From positions 392,666 through 456,665 of the forward strand of contig JAFVXH010000019.1 in NCBI GenBank assembly GCA_017501225.1: a DNA stretch of 64,000 nt. Reading direction: 5' to 3'. This document shows positions 41,963 through 53,641 of this stretch, one piece after another. The translations under genes and the position numbers were made by a program. Each line of letters opens with the position of its first letter. Position 1 is the first letter of the stretch. The notes beneath the pieces were generated by a model that did not search any database, was not told the DNA's origin, and was given only the letters and a program-made list of their open reading frames with translations. The stretch comes from Clostridia bacterium. Lineage in GTDB: Bacteria > Bacillota > Clostridia > Oscillospirales > CAG-272.

Positions 41963-42457
41963 TCAGTGATTGTACTTTGCTTCGACTTCCGCGTTCTTGG
42001 CAAGGACCTTCTCCTCACCCGCGCGTCTTGCGTCATCCAGCTTCTGTGCCAGGGACGCATCCTCGATGGCAAGCATCTGAATAGAAAGCAGGGCGGCATT
42101 GGCAGCGCCGTCAATGGCAACGGTTGCCACAGGAATGCCGGTGGGCATCTGTACCGTTGAGAGAAGCGCATCAATACCGTCCAGATATTTTGATTTTACG
42201 GGGATCCCGATGACAGGCAAGGTCGTGTTGGCTGCGATGGCACCTGCCAGATGTGCCGCCATACCCGCTGCCGCGATGATCGCACCGAAGCCGTTCTTGC
42301 GCGCGGAGGAAGAAAACTCCTTTGCCTGCACGGGCGTTCTGTGTGCGGAAAAAACGTGCACCTCGTAAGGCACACCGTACTCCGCGAGCGTGTTGATCGC
42401 CTTCTCGACGACCGGCAGATCGCTGTCGCTTCCCATAATGATCGCTACTTTTTTCAT
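41963..42457 (-). CDS. purE: 5-(carboxyamino)imidazole ribonucleotide mutase
   Basis: The 164-residue protein has the PurE signature [32 protein letters not shown] and [20 protein letters not shown]. Class I enzymes (SAHRTP) take N5-CAIR from PurK, but purK is not in this operon. It may be elsewhere, or CO2-rich anaerobic growth may make it dispensable. The start at 42457 follows the family; an in-frame ATG five codons upstream overlaps the Shine-Dalgarno. It is the first gene after the ZTP riboswitch. Confidence 0.95.
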   Translation of the reverse strand: MKKVAIIMGSDSDLPVVEKAINTLAEYGVPYEVHVFSAHRTPVQAKEFSSSARKNGFGAIIAAAGMAAHLAGAIAANTTLPVIGIPVKSKYLDGIDALLSTVQMPTGIPVATVAIDGAANAALLSIQMLAIEDASLAQKLDDARRAGEEKVLAKNAEVEAKYNH

Positions 42458-42502
42458 GCTCGTTCTGTCCATCCTTTCTGAATTTTCGCCAAAAACAAAA
42501 TC

Positions 42503-42540
42503 GGGCAGTTCTATTCTATTTTTCGTAGATAGAACTGCCC
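42503..42540 (-). terminator. Riboswitch-controlled intrinsic terminator upstream of purE
   Basis: GGGCAGTTCTAT (42540 to 42529) pairs with ATAGAACTGCCC (42514 to 42503), then GATTTTGTTTTT follows. The first strand of the stem includes the conserved GGGCA at the 3' end of the ZTP aptamer, so ligand binding and termination compete. Confidence 0.88.
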
Positions 42541-42605
42541 AGACGGTCGGCGAATATGATTTTTTGCTCCCATGTGGTACTCCACGCTCCGTCAGTCGCA
42601 AAAAA
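42536..42605 (-). promoter_or_regulatory. ZTP (pfl) riboswitch aptamer
   Basis: The minus strand shows the conserved elements of the ZTP aptamer in order. GCGACTGACGGA is followed by a GTGGAGTACCACATGGGAGC hairpin, a short AT-rich linker, and GCCGACCGTCTGGGCA. This class senses AICAR mono/triphosphate (ZMP/ZTP), which builds up when 10-formyl-THF is scarce, and turns on purine and folate genes. Here it sits between a consensus promoter and purE, and its 3' GGGCA belongs to the terminator stem, predicting an ON switch. Confidence 0.9.
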
Positions 42606-42623
42606 CTTCTTGCTTATAGATAT

Positions 42624-42652
42624 ATTATAATAGATACCGCGCGAATTGTCAA
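42624..42652 (-). promoter_or_regulatory. Sigma-A promoter of the purine operon
   Basis: A perfect consensus: TTGACA (42647-42652), 17 bases, TATAAT (42624-42629). Transcription would begin near 42617, about 12 bases before the aptamer. Confidence 0.9.
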
Positions 42653-42714
42653 TTATGTAATCATACAATTTTTCAAAAAAACCGACAAATTTTTCCGCCA
42701 AAACAACAAAAATT

Positions 42715-43536
42715 TTACAAAGGAAAGTCCTGCCAGCCATTCTTTGTGTAAAGCGTGATGCTGCCAAGCCCGCCGGCACGCGCCAAGTGCAGTGCCTGAT
42801 CAAAGCCAAACATCAGATTTTCCTTTGCGTGCGCATCCGAGGAGAAGGTCACCCTTCCCCGCTTTTGCGCAATGCGGTGCAGAAAGATGGACGCAGGATA
42901 AGGCATGCGACGGTAACCGCGCGCGATCGCGCCGGTATTGATTTCAAAGATCACGTCCTGCTCCAAAAGAGCATCCAACGCCTCCATGGCAGGTGCAAGA
43001 TAGCGCGGATCGCTCTCGTCAAAGAGCACACCGTCCTCGTTGAATTTCGTCACAAGATCGAAGTGTCCGATCACGGTGTTCGGATTTTGCTTGACAAGAT
43101 CCGCAAGCGTCCGATAGTAATCCGAGGCGAATCGGTAATAGTCACCGCCGAAATGCTCCCTTACGAGCTGCTCAACGAGCGGGCGGCTCTCGTCCACCGA
43201 ATGGTATTCCCCGTTTGCGTGCACGTAGTGGACCGAATGGATCAGAAAATCGTATTCCTTTGTCACCGGCTCGGAAAAGGCGTCCTGCTCAAGCCCCAAA
43301 AGGATCTTGATCTTCCCGTCAAATTCCCGCTGCAGAGCGCGGATTTCCTCATAATAGAGCGCGTCGCCCTCGTATGACATCGCAAAAGACTCATCGAACG
43401 CCGTGTAGGAGTGTCCGGAGAATCCGACGGACTCCATTCCCCCGTCGATTGCCGCCAGCACGATCTCCCTCGGCGTATCCTTGCCGTCGCAAAAGGCGGT
43501 GTGGGTATGCAGATTGGATTTTGGATAAGTTTTCAT
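42715..43536 (-). CDS. hisK: PHP-domain histidinol-phosphatase-like enzyme
   Basis: A 273-residue PHP (polymerase and histidinol phosphatase) protein of the HisK/HisJ type. Metal-site motifs are SNLHTHTAFCDGKDTP, GFSGHSY, LLGLEQDAF, FLIHSVHYVH, VIGHFDLVTKF, EINTGAI and SSDAHAKENL. The family dephosphorylates L-histidinol phosphate. There are no other his genes here, so a general phosphatase role is possible. Its start overlaps the plsC stop codon by four bases (ATGA), placing it in the plsC transcript. Confidence 0.85.
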   Translation of the reverse strand: MKTYPKSNLHTHTAFCDGKDTPREIVLAAIDGGMESVGFSGHSYTAFDESFAMSYEGDALYYEEIRALQREFDGKIKILLGLEQDAFSEPVTKEYDFLIHSVHYVHANGEYHSVDESRPLVEQLVREHFGGDYYRFASDYYRTLADLVKQNPNTVIGHFDLVTKFNEDGVLFDESDPRYLAPAMEALDALLEQDVIFEINTGAIARGYRRMPYPASIFLHRIAQKRGRVTFSSDAHAKENLMFGFDQALHLARAGGLGSITLYTKNGWQDFPL

Positions 43537-44330
43537 GATTGCAATGCGTCCCCGATCATCTGATGTGCAAGATTGGCAAGCTCGGTGGGTGTGGAGCGCG
43601 CGACGGTTTCCTTGTCGATCAGTCCGATGACCTTCAATTCCACCTTTGTACGGCGGAAGGGAGCGCGTTTTTTAACAAGCTCGGTGCCCTTGGTCGTCAG
43701 AACGACGATCGGCGCCTCCGCTCTTTGCGCCAGCACGAAGCCGCCCTCCTTGAATCTTAGGAGCTTGCCCGTGCGGCTCCGCATTCCCTCGGGATAAATT
43801 CCGACGTTAACACCAAGCGATTGCATCATCTTGCCCGCATCCTGAAGGGTCCTTGCGGCACGCAGGGCGTTGGAGCGGTCGATCGGCAAAAAGCCCGCAC
43901 AACGCAGATAACGGCTGACCACGGGAAGCTTGAAGACCTCTTTTTTGCAAATGTAGACCACGGGTCTTGTTTTTACGGCTGCAAGCAGCGTCAGAGGATC
44001 AAAGTCCGACAGGTGGTTACTGACCAGCACGCAAGGCTCGTCCGGGATGCTCTCCTCCCCGATCAGGCTGACCTTGATATTCACCCAGGAGCAGATCCAC
44101 TCCAGTGACACGCGGATCATACCCGTGCAGATCGGAATAGGCTTCTTTGGCGTGCGCTTGGGAGGAAGGCAGAGCCAGACGGCAAGGATCACCAGCACGT
44201 GAAGCAGATTCATAGCAAGGAAGGCGAGCGGATAAACGAGAAACGCCCACCAGTGGGACAGCTCCCCAAAGATCAGGAACACCGCAACCGTCAGAGGAAT
44301 GGCGCTGATCAGATAGATCTTGTTTAACAT
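43533..44330 (-). CDS. plsC: 1-acylglycerol-3-phosphate acyltransferase
   Basis: A 265-residue PlsC-family acyltransferase, which adds the second acyl chain in phosphatidic acid synthesis. Two N-terminal hydrophobic helices (about residues 3-55) precede the HX4D box VSNHLSDFDP (about 100), LPIDRS and YPEGMRSRTGKL (acceptor-phosphate binding). The ATG at 44330 follows AAGGAGAACTCC; the upstream frame overlaps the promoter. It is the first gene of a two-gene unit with the PHP phosphatase. Confidence 0.92.
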   Translation of the reverse strand: MLNKIYLISAIPLTVAVFLIFGELSHWWAFLVYPLAFLAMNLLHVLVILAVWLCLPPKRTPKKPIPICTGMIRVSLEWICSWVNIKVSLIGEESIPDEPCVLVSNHLSDFDPLTLLAAVKTRPVVYICKKEVFKLPVVSRYLRCAGFLPIDRSNALRAARTLQDAGKMMQSLGVNVGIYPEGMRSRTGKLLRFKEGGFVLAQRAEAPIVVLTTKGTELVKKRAPFRRTKVELKVIGLIDKETVARSTPTELANLAHQMIGDALQS

Positions 44331-44378
44331 GGAGTTCTCCTTTTCGGCAAGTAATGGGTACATCAAATTCATCACTTT

Positions 44379-44407
44379 ATTATACTATGGGATCACCGAA
44401 AAGTCAA
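44379..44407 (-). promoter_or_regulatory. Sigma-A promoter of plsC
   Basis: On the minus strand TTGACT (44402-44407), 17 bases, TATAAT (44379-44384). Confidence 0.8.
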
Positions 44408-44495
44408 GAAAAAATCCCATCACCGCGCGCACATTTCACGATTTCTTGTCGGTGGCTTCCGATCAGCGTTTTACAAGAGGTGCAAAGCAGAATAC

Positions 44496-44532
44496 AAAAA
44501 AGCCCGCCTTCTTTCAAAAAGACGGACTTTTT
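44496..44532 (-). terminator. Intrinsic terminator of the cysteine desulfurase gene
   Basis: A stem of about 14 base pairs, with G-U pairs, between AAAAAGTCCGTCTT and AAGGCGGGCTTTTT on the minus strand, ending in a T-run. Confidence 0.75.
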
Positions 44533-44561
44533 GCGGTTTTTGCAAGGAAATTCCAAAAAGA

Positions 44562-45707
44562 TCAAGGGTGAATTCCCTCCACTGCGTCCGCGAGCGCATC
44601 CAGCTGCTGCAGGGTATTGTAGGGTCCGAAGCTGACGCGGACACCGTCGCCGTCGGAAAGAGTTCCGAGCGTTTTGTGTCCGAGCGCCGAGCAATGATAC
44701 CCCGCACGCACGCAAAATCCAAGGCGGTCCAGCGCCCTTCCCATCTCGTCCGGAGGCATTCCCTTCTTGTTAAACAGAAGGACCGAGCCCTCATAATCCG
44801 GAGCGTAAACCGTAACGGAGGGGATGCGCAAAAGTCTTTGGCGCAAGGCTCGGAACTTGACGCACTCCTGCTCGTGAAGCCTTTCAATTCCCAACCTTCC
44901 GACCTCTCTGATCCCCTCGAGAAGCCCCGCGATGGCAGGCGTTGCGAGCGTTCCTGCCTCGTATCTTTCGGGCGGATCCTGCGGCATTTGCGTATCCAGA
45001 GAATGAAGTCCGCTTCCTCCCTCGATCAGAGGACTTGGCAAAATTCCCTCGCGCAGAATAAAAAAGCCGCAGCCTTGCGGTCCAAGCAACCCCTTATGTC
45101 CCGGAGCGCAGAGTGCGTCGATCTGCATTTCCTCCATATCGATGGGCAGATGTCCCGCCGATTGCGCCGCGTCCACCACAAACAGAATTCCCCGCTTCCG
45201 GCAGAACGTCCCCAACGCCTTGATAGGCTGAACCACCGAGCAGATGTTAGACGCATGGTTGCAGATCACCATCCTCGTATTCCGCTTCAACAGGCGCGCC
45301 AGGCGTGCACAGATCCGCACGTCGGAGCGCCCCCCGTCATGGATCATGGTTGAAAAAATATCATATTCGATCAAGCCCTCCTGTGCCAGACGGACGATCG
45401 GGCGGAGCACCGCGTTGTGCTCCATATCCGAGATCAGAACGTGATCTCCCGGGCGGAGCAGTCCCTTGATGACCGTATTCAGCGCCATGGTAGTATTGAG
45501 GGTAAAAATGACGTTTTCGGGGTGGGATGAGCCAAAGAAATCCGCACATTCTGTGCGACATTGATAGATTTTTTCCGCCGCCGCCATGGCAAGAGCATGC
45601 GAGCCTCTCCCTGCGTTTCCGCAGTAAAAGCGCATGCATTTCGTCATCTCATCCACAACCGCACGCGGCTTTGGAAAGCTGGTTGCCGCATGATCAAAAT
45701 AAACCAC
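44562..45707 (-). CDS. Cysteine desulfurase-family aminotransferase
   Basis: A 381-residue class V PLP enzyme of the SufS/CsdB-like group. It starts VYFDHAATSFPKP and has CNHASNICSVVQPI, VDAAQSAGHLPID, and the PLP-lysine segment APGHKGLLGPQG. The C-terminal RAGYHCSALGHKTLGT carries the active-site Cys. It would mobilise sulfur or selenium from (seleno)cysteine as a persulfide. The upstream partner is a DUF3343 protein only 12 bases away, a pairing seen in many Clostridia and suggesting a small sulfur/selenium carrier system rather than the ISC or SUF machinery. Confidence 0.9.
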   Translation of the reverse strand: MVYFDHAATSFPKPRAVVDEMTKCMRFYCGNAGRGSHALAMAAAEKIYQCRTECADFFGSSHPENVIFTLNTTMALNTVIKGLLRPGDHVLISDMEHNAVLRPIVRLAQEGLIEYDIFSTMIHDGGRSDVRICARLARLLKRNTRMVICNHASNICSVVQPIKALGTFCRKRGILFVVDAAQSAGHLPIDMEEMQIDALCAPGHKGLLGPQGCGFFILREGILPSPLIEGGSGLHSLDTQMPQDPPERYEAGTLATPAIAGLLEGIREVGRLGIERLHEQECVKFRALRQRLLRIPSVTVYAPDYEGSVLLFNKKGMPPDEMGRALDRLGFCVRAGYHCSALGHKTLGTLSDGDGVRVSFGPYNTLQQLDALADAVEGIHP

Positions 45708-45719
45708 GTTTCTTCCTCC

Positions 45720-45956
45720 TCAGCGACGCGAGCGGATCCCCGCAGCCCTTAACACCGCACGCGCATTTCCCTCCTGCAAGCAGTCCAGAAGGATCGCGTA
45801 CCCACAGCCCCGCTCTGCGGAATCCAGCTGAATGACCTCCGCGCGGATGGCGGCATGCTCCAGGGCAGCCTGCGCACGCATCGCCTGCGTCATGCTTCCG
45901 AACGTGATTTTGCACCGTCTTGCTTCATTGATTCTCTGATCGTTATTTTTGCGCAT
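45720..45956 (-). CDS. DUF3343 putative Se/S carrier-like protein
   Basis: A 78-residue protein of the DUF3343 type. It has the N-terminal FGSMTQAMRAQAALEHAAI helix region and the ERGCGYAILLDC segment, in which the CG motif supplies a candidate carrier thiol. The ATG at 45956 has a strong AAGGAGGTG; the longer frame would start at the GTG inside that site. It directly precedes the cysteine desulfurase and probably accepts persulfide or selenide from it. The biochemical role is unproven. Confidence 0.78.
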   Translation of the reverse strand: MRKNNDQRINEARRCKITFGSMTQAMRAQAALEHAAIRAEVIQLDSAERGCGYAILLDCLQEGNARAVLRAAGIRSRR

Positions 45957-46065
45957 TGCCTGCACCTCCTTTTACTGTCAGGATATGCCAAAATCTGTCG
46001 GACGGTGACGGAGGCAAAATGGAATTTCCCTGAATATCCCCGGCGCTCCGACGTCAAAACTATAA

Positions 46066-47397
<1,332 letters not shown>

Positions 47398-47415
47398 AGA
47401 AGGCAGCGCGGTCAC

Positions 47416-47450
47416 AAAAAGCCCTGTCGCAGCATGCGACAGGGCTTTTT
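47416..47450. terminator. Bidirectional terminator (eno / recX)
   Basis: AAAAAGCCCTGTCGCA pairs perfectly with TGCGACAGGGCTTTTT around a 3-base loop between the convergent eno and recX genes. Confidence 0.93.
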
Positions 47451-48122
47451 TCATTTGCATTTTTGAAATGCCTCGCGAATTTCGGAAAGCTGATATCCGT
47501 AGCGGGAAAGGAACGCGATCATCTTGCGCGCCTCGTCTTGATCCTTTGGAGCCTCCCCATAGTGCTTGCGAATGAGCGTTGCGCAGTTTTCCGGGAAATC
47601 GACCTCATCCAAAAGCTCGGGCAGCTGCTCCATCGCCTCACTCCCAAAGCCACGCGTCCACAGATGCGCGCTGATGCGCCTGCGCCCCCAAAGCTTTTGC
47701 AAGCAACGCTCTACCTCGCGGCGCAGGTCCGATTCCTCGCAGATCAATCCCATCCGACACAGACGCTCTACTGCGCGTGCCGCCATCTCGCGGGAAAAGC
47801 CACGCTGAGAGATCTTAACCGCGAGCATCCTTTTGGAGTTGGCACCATAGGAGAGCAAATGCTCTCCGCATCGCACCGCAGAGGAAAGCTCGGACGCGTC
47901 CTCGAGCTGCTCGTAGGTCTGCTCGTCGATCGGTCCCTTTTGCAGCTTCCATTCACAGTACTGCTCGGTCGTAATGACCAGGTTCCTTTGCTCGCGATGC
48001 TCCCCGCTTTCCAGCACCACTCCGACAAGCACTTCAGAGCCGTTGTTCTGCGTGCGCAGGCGGTGGATAGAAATGGTCAGCGGTGCCCCCGTTCGGCTTG
48101 CAAGCATGGAATCATTCGTCAC
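47451..48122 (-). CDS. recX: Regulatory protein RecX
   Basis: A 223-residue RecX, longer than the 150-residue form and of the Firmicutes type with three repeats and an N-terminal extension. Blocks seen are [29 protein letters not shown] RecX repeats, [16 protein letters not shown], and [16 protein letters not shown]. RecX binds RecA and modulates filament growth. I chose the GTG at 48122 because GGAGG lies 5 bases before it; this overlaps recA by 11 bases. An ATG at 48107 is the alternative. It is co-transcribed with recA. Confidence 0.88.
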   Translation of the reverse strand: MTNDSMLASRTGAPLTISIHRLRTQNNGSEVLVGVVLESGEHREQRNLVITTEQYCEWKLQKGPIDEQTYEQLEDASELSSAVRCGEHLLSYGANSKRMLAVKISQRGFSREMAARAVERLCRMGLICEESDLRREVERCLQKLWGRRRISAHLWTRGFGSEAMEQLPELLDEVDFPENCATLIRKHYGEAPKDQDEARKMIAFLSRYGYQLSEIREAFQKCK

Positions 48123-49227
48123 GTGCGCCTCCGAGATTGAGATCAAAATCATCCTCATCGTCATCCAGATCAAATTCCTGATCCACGCTCAGATCTGCTT
48201 TTTCGCTCATAGCGCGCACCTTCTCCTCGATCTCCTGCATCAGGTCGGGATTGCTTTCAAGGAGCTTGCGGACGTTCTCCTTGCCCTGACCGATGCGCTC
48301 TCCGTTATAGGAAAACCAGGAGCCGCTCTTTTTGATGATATCCAGCATAATGGCAAAATCCAGAACCTCACCAGATGCCGAAATACCTTTTCCGTAAAGG
48401 ATATCGAACTCCGCTACGCGGAACGGGGGTGCTACCTTGTTCTTGACGATCTTGCACTTAACGTGGTTGCCGTAAACGTCGTTTCCGTCCTTGAGCTGCT
48501 CGGTCTTGCGCACGTCGATGCGGACCGATGCAAAGAACTTCAGCGCGCGTCCGCCGGGCGTGGTTTCGGGATTTCCGTAAATCACACCGACCTTCTCGCG
48601 GATCTGGTTGATGAAGATCACAACGCAGTTGCTCTTGGAAATGACGCCCGAAAGCTTGCGCATTGCCTGCGACATCATTCTCGCCTGCACACCAACCATG
48701 GACTGTCCCATATCTCCCTCGATCTCCTGACGGGGAACGAGTGCCGCTACCGAGTCGATAACGATGGCATCGACAGCGCCCGAGCGTGCCAGTGCCTCGC
48801 AGATCTCCAGCGCATCCTCGCCGCAATCGGGCTGGGATACCAGAAGCTCGTTGATGTTGACACCCAATCCCTTTGCGTAAACGGGATCCAGCGCGTGCTC
48901 CGCATCGATGAACGCCGCGGTTCCGCCGATCTTCTGCACCTCTGATAAAATATGTAACGCAACCGTGGTCTTACCGGAGGACTCGGGACCAAAGATCTCC
49001 ACGATTCTTCCGCGCGGAACGCCGCCGATCCCCAGTGCGAAATCCAGAGAAAGCGAGCCAGTATGGATGGCTTGCACCTCCATCTGGCGATTTTCCCCAA
49101 GCTTCATAATCGAGCCGACGCCAAAATCGCGCTCGATCTGCGACATCGCGGTCGCCAACGCCTGCTTTTTTCCTGCCTCGTCAAGCGTGCCCTGCACGGC
49201 GGTCTTCGTCTTTTTTGCTGTTGCCAT
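48112..49227 (-). CDS. recA: Recombinase RecA
   Basis: The 371-residue strand-exchange protein. It has Walker [10 protein letters not shown] (residues 80-88), [21 protein letters not shown] (Walker B), loop 2 [22 protein letters not shown], and an acidic C-terminal tail ([14 protein letters not shown]). The start at 49227 matches the family; an in-frame ATG upstream lies in the promoter transcript without a site. It has a perfect sigma-A promoter. No Bacillus-type DinR/LexA box (GAACnnnnGTTC) is apparent in the 350 bases upstream. Confidence 0.98.
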   Translation of the reverse strand: MATAKKTKTAVQGTLDEAGKKQALATAMSQIERDFGVGSIMKLGENRQMEVQAIHTGSLSLDFALGIGGVPRGRIVEIFGPESSGKTTVALHILSEVQKIGGTAAFIDAEHALDPVYAKGLGVNINELLVSQPDCGEDALEICEALARSGAVDAIVIDSVAALVPRQEIEGDMGQSMVGVQARMMSQAMRKLSGVISKSNCVVIFINQIREKVGVIYGNPETTPGGRALKFFASVRIDVRKTEQLKDGNDVYGNHVKCKIVKNKVAPPFRVAEFDILYGKGISASGEVLDFAIMLDIIKKSGSWFSYNGERIGQGKENVRKLLESNPDLMQEIEEKVRAMSEKADLSVDQEFDLDDDEDDFDLNLGGARDE

Positions 49228-49273
49228 AATATTTTTCCTTTCCGACACACGGTCTTGGTCCTTCATTGCTCTC

Positions 49274-49302
49274 ATTATACCTCTTTTCTTCTCCTTTGTC
49301 AA
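49274..49302 (-). promoter_or_regulatory. Sigma-A promoter of recA-recX
   Basis: A perfect consensus on the minus strand: TTGACA (49297-49302), 17 bases, TATAAT (49274-49279). Confidence 0.9.
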
Positions 49303-49486
49303 GTGGTTTTTGCAATATATTTTTCCGATTTTGGAATTATTTTTTTGACTAACCGTTTTGTGCGATCTTTATTTTTCCGTAAAAAGAATTATTTTTTGGG
49401 AAGCCGTCAAAATCCGCACCCTTACGAAAAAGGCTTGATTCCGTGAAAAAAATTGTAAAAAAAGATGAAAAAGAGCGGAAATAGAC
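49303..49486. other. AT-rich spacer between divergent recA and ftsK promoters
   Basis: Together with the flanking promoters this fills the gap of about 350 bases between recA and ftsK. It is strongly AT-rich with several A/T runs, and I see no gene, hairpin terminator or recognisable operator. Confidence 0.6.
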
Positions 49487-49515
49487 TTGCAATTTCCAAG
49501 AAAGGATGATATAAT
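49487..49515 (+). promoter_or_regulatory. Sigma-A promoter of ftsK
   Basis: TTGCAA (49487-49492), 17 bases, TATAAT (49510-49515). Confidence 0.85.
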
Positions 49516-49584
49516 ATAAAGTGGTATAATTTATGCTCGCTCTTTTGGCGAAGCATCCGGACAATTTCGAAAGGAATCGTAAAA

Positions 49585-52875
<3,291 letters not shown>

Positions 52876-52896
52876 CCCCAACCGAAAAATCTTCCC

Positions 52897-52934
52897 GATC
52901 GGCGCATCCTTTGATGCGCCGATCTTGCTTTTTG
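52897..52934 (+). terminator. Intrinsic terminator of ftsK
   Basis: GATCGGCGCATC pairs with GATGCGCCGATC around a 4-base loop, then TTGCTTTTTG follows. Confidence 0.88.
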
Positions 52935-53033
52935 TGCGTCGGTTTTTGATCTCCACTTCCACCCAAAGCCGGTTTTTTGTGGAAAAGGTGCAAAAAAATT
53001 ATAAATAATTTGGATAATTCTTTCAAAATCCTA

Positions 53034-53062
53034 TTTACAAACGAAAAAAAGTGTGGTATAAT
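53034..53062 (+). promoter_or_regulatory. Sigma-A promoter of rpsO
   Basis: TTTACA (53034-53039), 17 bases, TATAAT (53057-53062). The leader is about 100 bases long. The 295 bases between ftsK and rpsO hold only the ftsK terminator, this promoter and the leader. Confidence 0.82.
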
Positions 53063-53099
53063 ACTTGCGTATGACGTGAACTCGGTTTTCGGATCAAAG

Positions 53100-53140
53100 G
53101 CGACTGTACGTCGCTATTCACCCACCGATTACGGAGTGAA
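53100..53140 (+). promoter_or_regulatory. Two-hairpin rpsO leader, possible S15 autoregulatory site
   Basis: GCGAC/GTCGC (53100-53104 with 53110-53114) and TTCAC/GTGAA (53117-53121 with 53136-53140) form two adjacent hairpins 30-70 bases before the rpsO start codon. S15 represses its own mRNA through such leaders in several phyla, but the leader classes differ. Assignment is by position only. Confidence 0.4.
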
Positions 53141-53171
53141 ACGCATAAAAACAAAGAAAGGTGAAAAAACC

Positions 53172-53435
53172 ATGCAAAAGGAAACCAAACTCGACATCAT
53201 CCAGACCTATGCCACCCACGAGGGTGACACCGGATCCCCCGAAGTACAGATTGCGATTCTGACTTCCAGAATCAACAATCTCTCCGCGCACCTGAGGAAC
53301 AACAAGAAGGACTTCCACAGCCGCCGCGGACTTCAGAAGATGATCGGTCACAGACGTAACCTGCTCAACTACCTGCAGAAGGTTGATATTGAGAGATACC
53401 GTGCCATCATCAGCAAACTCGGACTGAGAAAGTAA
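53172..53435 (+). CDS. rpsO: 30S ribosomal protein S15
   Basis: The 87-residue primary 16S rRNA-binding protein. It shows the family blocks [35 protein letters not shown] and VGxRRxLLxYL as [13 protein letters not shown], with [12 protein letters not shown] at the end. The ATG at 53172 follows AAAGGTG; the longer frame begins in the leader. It precedes pnp, the classic rpsO-pnp order, with a terminator-like hairpin and a structured leader between. Confidence 0.97.
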   Translation: MQKETKLDIIQTYATHEGDTGSPEVQIAILTSRINNLSAHLRNNKKDFHSRRGLQKMIGHRRNLLNYLQKVDIERYRAIISKLGLRK

Positions 53436-53450
53436 TTTTCCTGAGGGGAG

Positions 53451-53497
53451 CGGAGAGCAGGGGCAATCGTCACTGCCCTCCCTCCCTGTCCGTTTTT
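53451..53497 (+). terminator. Probable terminator of rpsO
   Basis: CGGA...GGGGCA pairs with TGCCC...TCCG with an imperfect middle, followed by TTTTTT. Some read-through into pnp is plausible, because no separate sigma-A promoter for pnp was found. Confidence 0.65.
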
Positions 53498-53520
53498 TCA
53501 GCATTCTTTTTGCGCAATTA

Positions 53521-53590
53521 CGGTCGGATTAGCAGTTAACCCTGTCCCCAAGCACGCTTTGGAGATACGGTTAAGTGCTAAACCTCCGTA
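53521..53590 (+). promoter_or_regulatory. Long stem-loop leader of pnp
   Basis: TTAGCAGTTAACC (53529-53541) pairs with GGTTAAGTGCTAA (53569-53581), 12 of 13 positions, enclosing a CCAAGC/CTTTGG inner hairpin. TACGG (about 53566) can also pair with CCGTA (53586-53590), which excludes the long stem. The two alternative folds lie about 50 bases before the pnp start codon. Function is inferred from structure and position. Confidence 0.5.
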
Positions 53591-53641
53591 GAAGCGTATC
53601 GGCAAAACGCCAAGAAAACAAAATTTATGGAGGAAAAAGAA

